The notes beneath the pieces were generated by a model. The model was not told where the DNA came from. It saw only the letters and a program-made list of their open reading frames with translations, and did not search any database. This document shows, in pieces, positions 27,740 through 37,761 of a DNA stretch of 64,000 nucleotides. Numbering within the stretch: position 1 is the first letter of the stretch; the number at the start of each line of letters is the position of its first letter. The stretch lies in contig BROG01000474.1 of the NCBI GenBank assembly GCA_030159075.1, positions 404,501 to 468,500 on the forward strand. Direction: 5' to 3'. The stretch comes from Atrina japonica (Eukaryota > Mollusca > Bivalvia > Pterioida > Pinnidae). A program made the translations under genes and the position numbers.

Positions 27740-28085
27740 AGAATACTTTTCATTAAATATCATTTACATATAATCTTGTCTTGATATAATACATGATTCT
27801 CTCGTACATTGTCTTGATGCCTCGGTACGAAAGCAACTGCAAAATATATGTACATGTTGTCAACAATAGATTACCGAGAATCGAAGTATAAGTATAGATC
27901 ACGTGTTTTCAATTACAAGAGAATACAATGCCCATGTACAAATATTTGTGAGTGTACACGTATAACTGTAATGACAACAATACCGTGAGGATTTTAAGTC
28001 AAACATTTTAGTTCTAGTAGATACAAAGACAGACTTTTGCTATATCAATCCTGACAGAGTGAAATGTTTTAAACGTGACTGTGTA
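27740..28085 (+). pseudogene. relic of a duplicated TRIM locus segment
   Basis: Two matches to the TRIM-2 side of the window lie in order. First, 27755-27900 resembles 51665-51800 (shared CATATAATCTTG, ACATGATTCTCT and CATTGTCTTG). Then 27962-28008 matches the extreme 3' coding end of the 54528-56543 TRIM gene (TATAACTGTAATGACAACAA and GAGGATTTTAAGTC) and continues weakly into its 3' UTR (GAGTGAAATGTTTTAAACG). The RING, B-box and coiled coil are absent, so this is a remnant, not a gene. Confidence 0.6.
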
Positions 28086-29809
28086 TTTTATTTCATGCCC
28101 ATCATGTATGTGATAGCATCAAAGCATATTTATAAAAAGAAATGTGTTTCATAGATTTCATATACATGTATATCATTTTACAGACGGAGCTGCATTCCAA
28201 TTCAACAAATTCTGAAGGATTGGGTTATGACAAACATTATTTAGATATAATATTACAGGAAATATAATATGTTTTAATATGATTTTCAATATGCATAATG
28301 GTAGAAGGTCCAGTATAATATGAAAGAACTTTTCTTCAGATTTGTTTTATGTAAAATCGGAGTGAGGCAAAGAGAAAATTTATCACTGCAAACCATAAGT
28401 ATCCGTTATTCATATGACACCCTTTTTACTGTCCGAGTCGTATGAAGATCTAAAGTATCAAATGAACTGTTTCTCCAATTATTGTTATCGATGAAAAATT
28501 GTATGTAAATATAGATAAAACCGAAAGTTATGATTTTAACAGGGTTTTACATTTAATTTTCAATCATTGGAAATTGTAAAAAAAAATTTAAATACTTTGG
28601 CAGACAAATCCTTTGTTGGAACTAAGAAATACTTAGCAACTAAAGCATTGACTGTCATGCTTGCATTACTTAAGAAGGCTAGAAATCTTAATTATTTCGG
28701 TAGATAGTTCAACATTCCAAGAGAAGAAAGAAAATGTCATACGTATAAAGGAGATGAGTTTCATTATATATTGCAATGTACATCATTAATTGAATTACAA
28801 AATATATATATTCCAAAAACGTTTTATATTATAGTTAATATTTCTAACCTTAAAAAGTCATTTTGACGAACAATTTAATTATTGTCACCTTTTTACATAT
28901 ATTCATTTACTTATTTACACTTAATATGTGAATGTATACTCATGTGTGTTATTTCCATTAACCAATTGTAGCGAGGAGTCATTCCTCTTTTATTTATTTA
29001 AATTGATTGGTTGGCTCATGGTGATTGTAACAGAGGATGCTTACTCCTCCATGGCACCTGATCCCACTTCTGTATTTTCAGAGGTCCGTATATGTTCAAT
29101 TTTCACCCGGTTTGTATATTGTCTCCTGAACCTTCTTCCGATTGATACTTTGGCATCTGTGAAATTTGTATGTGTATATGTACTCAATGTTGAACTGTTA
29201 ATATAATGAGAAATAACGAATTTTAGTCGTTAGACTGTGCAATTACTACATCATAAAATCATAATAAATTAAACCTAGGTTTTTATTATTATCATTGTTT
29301 TTCGTCATCTACACTTACTTTTTCTTTACTTATATGACCTCCAGAAAAAACATGGTCTTACTGGAGAATATACAAGTTTACTTCGTTAATTCAACTAACT
29401 AATGTGGCGTTATGGAGAAATACGGGGTACAACTTCTTTATGTAATTTTGGCACAACTTATTCCTTTCCCATAAAAGTAATCCAGTGTTTGTTGAGAATA
29501 TATTGAATTAACTGTACCACTAAAGGCTAAATTGAACTTTTGAGAAAAATGTTTATTTAAGTAAAAAGCATAAGAATGTCCAAGTTTAATGAGAAATATA
29601 TACCAGCAAATACTGGTTTAATCATGGATGAATATGAAACCCCAGATTTAACGGGAGAAAACAAGAATTGTCTAAAAAAAGAAAATAGGTTTAATTAATT
29701 AGTTATGCGTTCCGTGAGTTTTTTCCTGAAATCTGTTCTTTCCTTCTATTACCTTAATTCCAATGTTTTTATTTTCTGGAGTCCTAGTTCTGCATACTAC
29801 ATTAAGTTA
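28086..29809. other. intergenic DNA left of the large element
   Basis: AT-rich with no gene. About 28990-29180 is a partial plus-strand copy of family R2 (CCATGGCACCTGATCC, GAGGTCCGTAT); the frame 28928-29206 that crosses it is therefore not called. No feature is recognised between 29181 and 29809. Confidence 0.55.
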
Positions 29810-29815
29810 AGGCGT

Positions 29816-30044
29816 TGTGTGTTGTATAATACCGGTTCTGGCGCACTTCTCATTCCATAGTCCAATTGTACCACTATAACTCTCCATTCTAGTGGATTGA
29901 ATCGTACCTGGGAATTCACCGAATACCTGGGTGGCAATCGACCGCGACGTTCGGTGAATTCCGAGAAACGGCAGACCTCCCAACTTCCGAAAAATCGACG
30001 AATGCCACGGGGTATTATATTAACATAATAAAAAATTGAAATTT
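29816..30044 (+). repeat. left TIR of the large element
   Basis: Starts TGTGTGTTGTATAATACCGG and matches the reverse complement of the right TIR, with about 13 extra bases near 29890-29903. Contains an internal palindrome: GAATTCACCGAA (29912-29923) and TTCGGTGAATTC (29950-29961). Confidence 0.93.
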
Positions 30045-30074
30045 CATAAGAAAAAATTTTCTACATATAAAAAC

Positions 30075-33000
30075 ATGAATATTCTGAATGGCATGAGAAA
30101 TTTATATAATACAGGTAAATGGAAGTCTAAGAAAGTAGTTGAAACCATTTTGGATTATGTGAGCGGCACGTCGACGGAAGAGCAGACGAGATAGACCGTC
30201 AGACGGAAGTTACGCCAAACGTTGAAGGAAGAACTCGACGAAGCTTCTACCGAGATGCAGCGTAAATTAATTCAATCTCGATATAAAAAAATTCTACAGA
30301 CGGATCTTTCTAAAGGCGTTGCCAAGGTCGAAGAAAAACGAAAACAAAGACAACGTTATGATGATATGTACGGTTCTTATCTGGATTTTAGCGATAGTTT
30401 TAAACATTTTTATAGGAGTTATAAAAAAGATGTCAGCCGTCACATAAATCGAGCACGTCTTAGAGCATTATTAGATTATTTTAAAGACGATTTCTTCTCT
30501 AAAATTTCTAAAGAATTAAAAAAAGGTCCCATAAAAATTCAAATTCAAGTCGAACAGCGATTCAAACGATCTAGTGTAAACGTTGGATCACAATTCATGA
30601 CACAAGTTCATAGAACTCGACAATATCCGATCTTAAGAGAAGACGAAATCGAAGACGTATTTAAACGCATGATCGAAGAGTTAATAGATTCGCTCAAAAA
30701 AACCGTTCAAGCGGGTTCGGGATGGGCCATCGAGAACGCGCAAAGGATTTATCTAAATTTTGCCAAGTATGAGCCGCCCTTAGGGTCCTCCTATTTTAAG
30801 TTGCCCAAGCAGATTGTGGATAAGAATGCCGTTATAAATGTTCAAAACAAGGATCAGAGATGTTTTATGTATAGCGTATTAGCGTGTTTGCATCACGACG
30901 CTATTAAAAAAGATCATCAAAGACCTCAAAAATATACGTCGTTTATCGGTAGACATGATTTCGATTGCATCGATTATCCGACCCTGGTTGTTTTTGTTTG
31001 TTTGTTTATTGTTGTTTAACGTCCCACTCAAGAATATTTCACTTATATGGAGACGTCACCAAATGCCGGTGAAGGGCTTCAAATTTTGGCCTATGCTCGG
31101 CACTTACGGCCATTGAGCAGTGAGGGTTCTTTAACGTGCCGACACTTACTGTGACACGGGACCTCCAGTTTTTACTGTCTCATCCGAAAGACAGGAAACC
31201 AACCTGTCGGCAGCGGGACTCGAACTCACGACCTCACGATCCAGAGTCGAGCGCGCTACCGACTGAGCCAGGCCGGCTCCCGACCCTGGTACAGCAAATA
31301 CCTAAATTCGAAAATCGCAACGGACTCGTCGTTAACGTTCTCGGGTGGACGGAAAGTAGAGGTTTCTTCCCTTATTACATATCAGAAAATTTTCGCGATA
31401 AAGAAATTAATTTATTGTTATTAGAAGGTCCAGAAAATAATTGGCATTACTCTTGGATTAAAAATAAGTCCAGATTATTGTCTTCCCACTCAAAAGATGG
31501 ACACAAATCATATCCATGTCTTCGTTGCCTTAAAATACTATCGAGCGAGGACGTTGATAAAAAGCACGTTGTCGATTGTCATGGTATTAACAATCCGCCC
31601 ATGAAACCCATCATGCCCGAGGAGGGTAAAAACCTTCTCAAGTTTAAGAATTACGGCAATAAACAGCCCGTATATGCCACGATCTATGCGGATTTCGAGT
31701 GTATTATTTCGCCTATCAATGAAGAGGCTGGCGATAAAACGACGAAAACATCTCGTCATCAACCTTCGGGATACTGTTATGTAGTCGTTTGGAGAACGGA
31801 GAAGGGTATTGATAAGATCGAAGAGCCTCAACTCTATCGCGGGGAGAATGTCGTGAAACATTTTCTAAAAAGTTAACGACGAGAAAAACAAAAGATTAAC
31901 GACATTTTTTCTAAGAAAAAAGAGCTCTGTATGACCGACGAGGATAAGAAAAACTTTTAGGAGTCTAAGCGATGTTGGATTTGCGGAGATGAATTTTCGG
32001 GGAACACGCGGTTTTCATTATGGGCTCAGAGAAGTAAACTTTTAAAGGAACAGGAAAAATTACTCAGTTTGACGTCTTTGGAGAAGGACGAATTAGAATG
32101 GTGTCGCGATCGTCACGATGCCATAAAAATTGAGCTCGACGAAATCATGAAAAAAATCAACGACGAGAAATTCGATCTCATCAAAGTCAGAGATCATTGT
32201 CACATTTCTGGTAAATTTCGAGGTGCGGCTCATAATAAGTGTAATAGATTATTAAGAAGGGCAAAACACATACCAGTCATCCTTCATAATCTTCGCGGTT
32301 ACGATTCCCATTTAATATTATCGGAAATGGAAGTGGAAGAACCAATCAATTGCATTCCGATGAATCACGAAAAGTTTATCAGTTTTTCCGTCGGACCCTT
32401 GAGATTTATAGACAGTTTCCAATTCTTATCGTGCGGTCTCGAGACGTTAGCTAAAAATTTAAACGATTATCCCATCACGAAATCTATATTCGAGGATGCC
32501 TCGCTTTTAACGAGAAAGGGTGTCTATCCCTATGAATATATGAATTCTTTCGATAGGTTTAATGAAACCGCTCTACCACCGAAGGAAGATTTTTACAGTA
32601 CGTTATCGGATACTCACATTTCTCAAAAAGAGTACGACCACGCTCAAACCGTTTGGGATCGATACGGATGTAAGGATATGGGAGATTATCACGATTTATA
32701 TTTAAAATCGGACACGGTCTTATTAGCCGACGTGTTCGAAGAATTTCGCAACATTTCTTTAAAACACTACGAATTAGATCCGTGTCATTATTACACCGCC
32801 CCCGGTTTGGCTTGGGAGGCGATGCTGCTCACCTCCAAAATTGAATTAGAGTTGCTCACCGATTACGACATGCATTTATTTATCGAAAAAGGGATCAGAG
32901 GTGGGATCACGAACGTTCCACAACGTTATTCTAAAGCGAACAATAAATATTTTGAAGATTATGATCCTGGTATACCCTCTAAGTACATCATGTATCTAGA

Positions 33001-34200
33001 TGCTAACGCTCTTTATAGCGAAGCCTTCACTCATCCTTTACCCTGTAGAAACTTTGAATGGATCGATGAAGTACCAGACCCGTGTCATCCGCCCGAGGGA
33101 AAGGGCTACATCCTCGAAGTCGATTTGGAGTATCCTAAAGAATTACACGATGAACACAACAATTATCCGCTCGCCCCCGAAACGTTAAAGGTCGACGGGA
33201 ACGATTTGTCCGAGTATCAGAGAACGCTGATGAGAGAGTACGGGATGCGCGACACGGGCCCCCCGAAGCTCGTCCCCAATCTACGAGATAAAAAGGAGTA
33301 CGTTGTGCACTACCAAACGTTAAAACTTTATCTGGAGCTGGGACTGAAATTGACGAAGGTGCACCGGATCCTGCGATTCGACGAAGAGCCGTGGCTCTCG
33401 AGCTACATCCATAAAAACACTCGATTGCGTCAACAGGCTAAAAATGATTTCGAAAAGGATTTTTTCAAACTCATGAATAATGCCGTGTTTGGGAAGACCA
33501 TGGAAAATAAACGAAATAAAACCGAGTTAAAAATAGTTAGCGCGAACGACAAAGATAGAAAAATTCAAAAAATGACCGCTTCGCCCTCCTACGACGGTTT
33601 GACTAAAATTAACGACAACATGGCCTTTCTTCACTTTAAGCCGACGAGCGTTAAATTAGACAAACCCATTTACTGCGGCATGGCGATCTTGGATTTATCG
33701 AAAAGACACATGTACGGTTGGTATTATAATCATCTAAAAGCGAAGCATACATGCAATTTACTTTATACCGATACAGATTCTCTGTTAGTCGAAATTCAAA
33801 CGGACGACTTCTATCAGGACATGCTTAAAGATCAAGATGAATATGATTTTTCCAATTATGAGGTCTTCCCGGGAAACAAAGATAAAAATTGGTAAATTTA
33901 AAGACGAATGCGGAGGAAAACTCATCAAAGAATTCGTCGGATTAAGACCTAAAATGTACGCCATTTTAATGAGAGACGATAGCGTTTCCAAACGAGCGAA
34001 AGGCGTGAAACGATCTGTATTGGGAAACACGATAGACTTTAACGATTATACGGAGGCTCTCTTTCACGACGTCAAGATATCGCGTGAGATGCACAGTCTG
34101 CGGTCGTTTAACCAAACCATTTACGGGATCAAACAGGAAAAAAACGGCGTTAGATCCTCTGGATACAAAAGACTACATTCATACTTATGCATTGAAATAA
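30075..34200 (+). pseudogene. family B DNA polymerase, protein-primed type (broken)
   Basis: Would replicate the element. Visible in order: an N-terminal region (30222-30990) of the kind attached to Polinton polymerases; exonuclease I YADFECII (~31685); an HNH-like zinc cluster (CWIC ~31973, DHCHISGKFRG ~32192); exo II HNLRGYDSH; exo III-type YLKSDTVLLADVF; motif A YLDANALYSE (32993); motif B FKLMNNAVFGKTME (~33467); motif C YTDTDS (33764-33781). All catalytic motifs are present. Breaks: in-frame stops at 30192 (TAG), 31874 (TAA) and 31958 (TAG), SINE insertion 30989-31290, a frameshift within about 33870-33895 and probably another near 34150-34165. Excising the SINE plus one duplication (302 bp) accounts exactly for the frame change across it. 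ATG 30075 follows a TATAAAAAC motif. The gene converges on the integrase with about 28 bp between stops. Confidence 0.9.
30989..31279 (-). mobile_element. tRNA-derived SINE inside the polymerase gene, copy 4 (minus)
   Basis: Same family as 17721, 18530 and 23475. It is flanked by a perfect 11-bp target duplication CCGACCCTGGT (30978-30988 and 31280-31290). The tRNA-like head (GGTAGCGCGCTCGACTCTGG on the minus strand) is at the right, the (TTTG)n tail at the left. It interrupts the polymerase N-terminal region, proving this SINE was mobile after the large element integrated. Confidence 0.96.
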
Positions 34201-34228
34201 ACAATTCATTATCTACACAGATAATAAA

Positions 34229-35097
34229 TTAATCCACCACCATCAACTCTTCTCCAACGAAATTTCTCTGAGGAGCGGGTTCTTTTAAGTAATAGACGTC
34301 CATACCCTGCATTCTAAATTGACGATCGACGTCGTATTTGTCTACGCTCCAAATGGGATCGGTCGCCCTGCGTTTTCCGCCTTCCAACTCTCCGGGTTGA
34401 TAGAGATATCTAACTTTATTAAACGAGCCTACCGGTGATCGAACCTCGGTAGAAGGTTTTATCGCTTCGGGGGGTTTAGTCTCGTCGTTGATCGCTTTCA
34501 CAACGTCCGGCAACCGTTTCACCCACTCTCTGTTTCTGTCCTTAGATCTCATCTCTTGGTCGTATTGATAGGTAAACAGCCGTTCTTCCAACATTTTATT
34601 AAATCGTTCGACGATGGCTTGGTCGCGATGAACGTCGACTCTTCCCCTTCTTATTCTCGCGTCGTGTTGAGACATGCGTTTGGAGACGGCGCCCATGAAT
34701 TCGCGACCGGGATCGACTTGTAATAATTTTGGAAACGTTAAACGTCTTTCGTAAGTTTTTTCGAAAGCGTCGGCCACCTCTTTACTGTCTTTGGTCGTTA
34801 ACGGTTCTGCTTCTTTGTACCGAGTGCCCACGTCGACCACCGTTAACGCGTATTTGTACGTTTTCCTACCCACTTTATCGTGCGTAAAAACAATAGATCA
34901 GCCTGGTGAATGTCGTTTTCTTCCACGTGTTCGAATTGGGGTCGTACGATTTTCTTGGGCGCGGGTAGATAAATTTGCCACACGTCTTGTTTTTTCAGGA
35001 AATCGAACGCTTTCTTTTCGCTGACGTTAGCCGCTTTGGCCAATTTCTCGATGGCCGCTTTTCCTTTCCAATAGCGACTGTAATAGATCTCTTCCAT
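34229..35097 (-). pseudogene. retroviral-type DDE integrase (one frameshift)
   Basis: Would catalyse insertion of the element. The N-terminal part (35097 to about 34890, starting MEEIYYSRYWKGKAAIEKL) is the helical DNA-binding region usual before the core. The core carries HQADLLFL (first Asp codon 34897-34899), LLQVDPGREF (second Asp 34712-34714) and AIVERFN (Glu 34607-34609), with 34 residues between the second Asp and the Glu: D,D34E. One frameshift between about 34870 and 34895 separates the first Asp from the rest. The C-terminus has a short basic beta-rich region ending EELMVVD, and no chromodomain is visible, unlike many Polinton integrases. The start lies beside the previous gene on the same strand (35501-34995), whose frame overlaps it. 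Confidence 0.9.
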
Positions 35098-35501
35098 TTT
35101 ACTTTATGCGACATTTTTTTTACGCCATAAAACACTAACCCCGTTCCTATCAACACGAAGAGGATTTCTTTATCTTTTTGCTCTTCGGAGGGTTGATAAA
35201 AATCGCTCAATTTCGGTTCGGGAGACATCTCTTCTTCTCCCATCATCTGCGAGTATAGAGACATGGCGACATCCACTTCTTTATAGGTGTATAACGCGTG
35301 TCCTTCTTTTTTCAATCTCTCGTTTAAAAAATCTAATCGTTTCGTACGTTTGTGATTCCATTCGTCTCTGGCCCTGTTCAGTTTTTCCATCGCTTCGTCG
35401 TGTCTTTTTTGCTCGTTGTGATTCGAGAATAAAAATTGCGATCCAGAAAACGCCAGGGCGTTGACCAATGCACCACCTACCATCATCGCGATCGTTGCCA
35501 T
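34995..35501 (-). CDS. conserved Polinton-type small membrane protein
   Basis: 168-codon frame beginning MATIAMMVGGALVNALAFSG, a hydrophobic glycine-rich N-terminus. A charged helical middle follows (RHDEAMEKLNRARDEWNHKR), then PEPKLSDFYQPSEEQKDKE and a second hydrophobic helix EILFVLIGTGLVFYGVKK. I recognise this architecture from Polinton-like loci in marine invertebrates; its function is not established, and a virion membrane or internal protein is an inference. The last ~33 codons run into the integrase start in another frame, so the natural stop was probably near 35105 and a small frameshift may have extended it. ATG preceded by CTCTATTAAA. Confidence 0.65.
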   Translation of the reverse strand: MATIAMMVGGALVNALAFSGSQFLFSNHNEQKRHDEAMEKLNRARDEWNHKRTKRLDFLNERLKKEGHALYTYKEVDVAMSLYSQMMGEEEMSPEPKLSDFYQPSEEQKDKEILFVLIGTGLVFYGVKKMSHKVKWKRSITVAIGKEKRPSRNWPKRLTSAKRKRSIS

Positions 35502-35519
35502 TTTAATAGAGGTTTTATT

Positions 35520-35744
35520 TTATTTCATGATATCTGCGGGAATGATTCCCTTTTTGACCAACATGTCCTTGGTGTAATTGGCGAGAGCAAACTCGAGGAG
35601 GATCATCCCGAAATCCTTTGGATCTAAATCCATCTTAGGCACCGGCATCTTTAAAAATTTCTTGGAGAGTTGCGCGTATCCGATGGCAATTCCCGTATTG
35701 ACGGCGGCGTGATACGCGGTGTTTACCAAATCTTTTTCACTCAT
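35520..35744 (-). CDS. small conserved element protein, 74 aa
   Basis: Short intact frame, MSEKDLVNTAYHAAVNTGIA start and KKGIIPADIMK end, with weakly hydrophobic helices at both ends of a PKMDLDPKDFG loop. It sits 18 bp from the next gene on the same strand and its ATG follows TTATTAAAAAAGA. This type of protein accompanies the 34995-35501 gene in related elements as far as I recall; function unknown. Confidence 0.6.
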   Translation of the reverse strand: MSEKDLVNTAYHAAVNTGIAIGYAQLSKKFLKMPVPKMDLDPKDFGMILLEFALANYTKDMLVKKGIIPADIMK

Positions 35745-35770
35745 TCTTTTTTAATAAGAGAGAAAATTAT

Positions 35771-36118
35771 TTATAACATTTCATGGGCGTTGGGTTTTGA
35801 TTCTTTTGGTGGAATGGGTTGAATTACTGGGGCCGGAATTACTTTGGGTTCTGGTGGAATTACTGGGGCCGGAATTACTTTGGGTTCTGGTTCTATATAG
35901 ACCAGAAATCCAACAACCGCGAGTCCGCCCGCTAGCCATTTCCAGCTATCGTTGCTATTAGCATTGCTATCGTTGCTATTAGCATTGCTATCGTTGCTAT
36001 TAGCATTGCTATCGTTGCTATTAGCATTGCTACCCCATCTACGTTTGGCACCCTTCTTCCCCGCTTCCTGACGTTTTGGATTCTTCTTTATTGCCCCTAT
36101 TAATTCCTCCGGATTCAT
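35771..36118 (-). CDS. small repeat-bearing single-pass membrane protein, 115 aa
   Basis: Basic N-terminus (KKNPKRQEAGKKGAKRRWG), four tandem NANSNDS heptapeptides (about residues 30-57), one hydrophobic helix (WKWLAGGLAVVGFLVYI), then a Pro-rich tail with duplicated PEPKVIPAPVI units. The ATG lies inside the 3' end of the 36039-36566 frame (80-bp overlap). The DNA shows two perfect tandem duplications, suggesting length polymorphism. Unknown function; the topology suggests a membrane or virion-anchored tail. Confidence 0.55.
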   Translation of the reverse strand: MNPEELIGAIKKNPKRQEAGKKGAKRRWGSNANSNDSNANSNDSNANSNDSNANSNDSWKWLAGGLAVVGFLVYIEPEPKVIPAPVIPPEPKVIPAPVIQPIPPKESKPNAHEML

Positions 36119-36566
36119 CGTCTTTTTCTATAACGTCAGATTTTTTAAATCCGACAATGTGACGGCTAGACGTGGCGGCTATACTGAGAGGTGCTAAATA
36201 CGCTCCGTATTTGTAATATAAACTACAACACACTTCGCCGATGGCAGCGTCCAAGAAGGGATCTTCGTTCAATTCCTCGATCAGTTTGGGTTCGTCTTTG
36301 AGATCGAAAAAATGTTTAAGTCCTTGCGAATACAGACTGATGAGGGAATTTGCTATCGATTTGGCCATGCGCATGTTGAGTCGAGCGTGTAACAGACGAC
36401 TCAGGGTTTCGACCTCCTTGTCGTTCATCTTTTCGAATTCGGAAGACGTGACGTCTTTTCCTAGAAAATGACGCGCACGTCCAGAACCGATGATGGCCGA
36501 TAATTTGTCTTTGGTAGATATATCCTTGCTGGGCATAACGTCTGCTAATACATCGTCTACATTCAT
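36039..36566 (-). CDS. conserved element protein, 175 aa, helical
   Basis: Intact frame, MNVDDVLADVMPSKDIST start preceded by ATATTAAAAAC. The middle is helical with SGRARHFLGKDVTSSEFEKM and a hydrophobic block (EVCCSLYYKYGAYLAPLSIAA) that is its most conserved-looking part. The last ~25 codons (GNKEESKTSGSGEEGCQT) are low complexity and overlap the next gene. I recognise the family from other Polinton-like loci but know no function for it. A structural or assembly role is inferred only from its neighbours. Confidence 0.6.
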   Translation of the reverse strand: MNVDDVLADVMPSKDISTKDKLSAIIGSGRARHFLGKDVTSSEFEKMNDKEVETLSRLLHARLNMRMAKSIANSLISLYSQGLKHFFDLKDEPKLIEELNEDPFLDAAIGEVCCSLYYKYGAYLAPLSIAATSSRHIVGFKKSDVIEKDDESGGINRGNKEESKTSGSGEEGCQT

Positions 36567-36588
36567 GTTTTTAATATAGATACATTTT

Positions 36589-36741
36589 TTATAAAGACCG
36601 CAAAATTTTTCCTAACCATTTTTCCGTTAGGTGATAACGTTCTAAGCGTAAAATATAGAATATCGCGGATAATATTAGCAAAATCCATAAAACGATAAAC
36701 GACAACAACACGAACACTACTATCTCGGTAAAACGTTTCAT
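36589..36741 (-). CDS. 50-residue single-pass membrane peptide
   Basis: Short frame read directly from the sequence: MKRFTEIVVFVLLSFIVLWI start, a 25-residue hydrophobic helix, then RLERYHLTEKWLGKILRSL and TAA. It lies between two genes of the same strand (22 and 21 bp gaps), and its ATG follows TTTTTAAATAAAAT, the same start context as its neighbours; that spacing is the main evidence it is real. Confidence 0.55.
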   Translation of the reverse strand: MKRFTEIVVFVLLSFIVLWILLILSAIFYILRLERYHLTEKWLGKILRSL

Positions 36742-36762
36742 ATTTTATTTAAAAATCTAAAG

Positions 36763-37326
36763 TTATCGCGAAGTGGATTTGTTTACGAGGTCTAGGAGCT
36801 GCTTGCGTAAATCCTCCGTCTCTTTGACCTCCTCCTTTTTTTGAATCTTGTGGGAAGAATAGAGTTTATCTTTCATCTCGCGATACTTGGTCAATTCGTG
36901 GGATACGGTGGCAAATTCTTCGTCCGAGATCTTCCCGTCCTCGAGCGCTCGACTCACCAGATCCGATATTGAATTAAGTTTACTCTCCGCGAGTTTGGTG
37001 ATCTTGAGGTGTTTTTCCGATTTTCTCAGCAGTAATCGCCTTATCCCTTTCATGGCTAAGCCTACCGAACCCACAGTCAGGGCTACAATTTGAAGAGGTA
37101 ATCCCGCGATGGGTACGAGAAATCCGAGTCCGTCGACGACGATGCCTCCCGAGATGAGAGCCGCGTCGACGCCGTCTGCGGTATTCACCGTTCGTTTATA
37201 CTTTTTATGGATACTCTTCCGCGTTTCTATCTCTCGACGAAACGTCTGTTCGATTTCGCCGATTCGTTTTAAACGATATTGTTGCGGATCGCTTTCTAAC
37301 GTCGGATATAATTCGTTTTTACTCAT
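36763..37326 (-). CDS. conserved element protein with central hydrophobic hairpin, 187 aa
   Basis: Intact. The N-terminus MSKNELYPTLESDPQQYRLK is followed by charged helix EIEQTFRREIETRKSIHKKY, two hydrophobic segments (about residues 55-90, GGIVVDGLGFLVPIAG and LQIVALTVGSVGLAMKG), then a helical domain with ITKLAESKLNSISDLVSRAL and ISDEEFATVSHELTKYREMK. I recognise the family as widespread in marine-invertebrate Polinton-like loci. No enzyme motif is seen. A membrane-associated or penetration-type virion protein is possible but unproven. ATG follows GCGTATAAAAAAAGAG. Confidence 0.65.
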   Translation of the reverse strand: MSKNELYPTLESDPQQYRLKRIGEIEQTFRREIETRKSIHKKYKRTVNTADGVDAALISGGIVVDGLGFLVPIAGLPLQIVALTVGSVGLAMKGIRRLLLRKSEKHLKITKLAESKLNSISDLVSRALEDGKISDEEFATVSHELTKYREMKDKLYSSHKIQKKEEVKETEDLRKQLLDLVNKSTSR

Positions 37327-37351
37327 CTCTTTTTTTATACGCGAGAAATTT

Positions 37352-37747
37352 TTATATGTCTAGTACGACGACGCCGTTGATGGTTCCCGATTTTGACCCC
37401 TTATTCACTCCAAAATTTAGAACGTCGCCCGATGTCACCCGTAATGGAGGATTCAACGTTACAATATCGCCGTTTTTCGTTTGAAGGGTTTTGTGTCCGA
37501 CGTCGTTCAAGATTAACGTCACGTCTAATTCCCCCAAGAGTCCGAGACGAAAGACGTGACCGTCGAATAACATCTTAATGCCCAGCGGTGGTCTGAGTCT
37601 TCCGTTTTTATTCACGTCGAATTGGAACGTGTTCATGATGCGACGGTTTTTGGTCAACATGTTTACCTCTTCTTTAATGTCTTCCAAAAGTTCTGCCGCC
37701 AGTTCTTCCCTTTCTAAGTCTTCGTGATAGAATCCCGATCTAGACAT
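37352..37747 (-). CDS. element protein with beta-rich C-terminus, 131 aa
   Basis: Intact frame starting MSRSGFYHEDLEREELAAEL; the N-terminal third is a charged helix. From residue ~42 alternating hydrophobic strands (TFQFDVNKNGRL, HVFRLGLLGELDVTLIL, GDIVTLNPPLRVTSGDVLNF, GTINGVVVLDI) suggest a compact beta sandwich, compatible with a fibre or minor capsid role (inference from pattern only). ATG follows AAACTAATAAAAAGGG. Confidence 0.55.
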   Translation of the reverse strand: MSRSGFYHEDLEREELAAELLEDIKEEVNMLTKNRRIMNTFQFDVNKNGRLRPPLGIKMLFDGHVFRLGLLGELDVTLILNDVGHKTLQTKNGDIVTLNPPLRVTSGDVLNFGVNKGSKSGTINGVVVLDI

Positions 37748-37761
37748 CCCTTTTTATTAGT

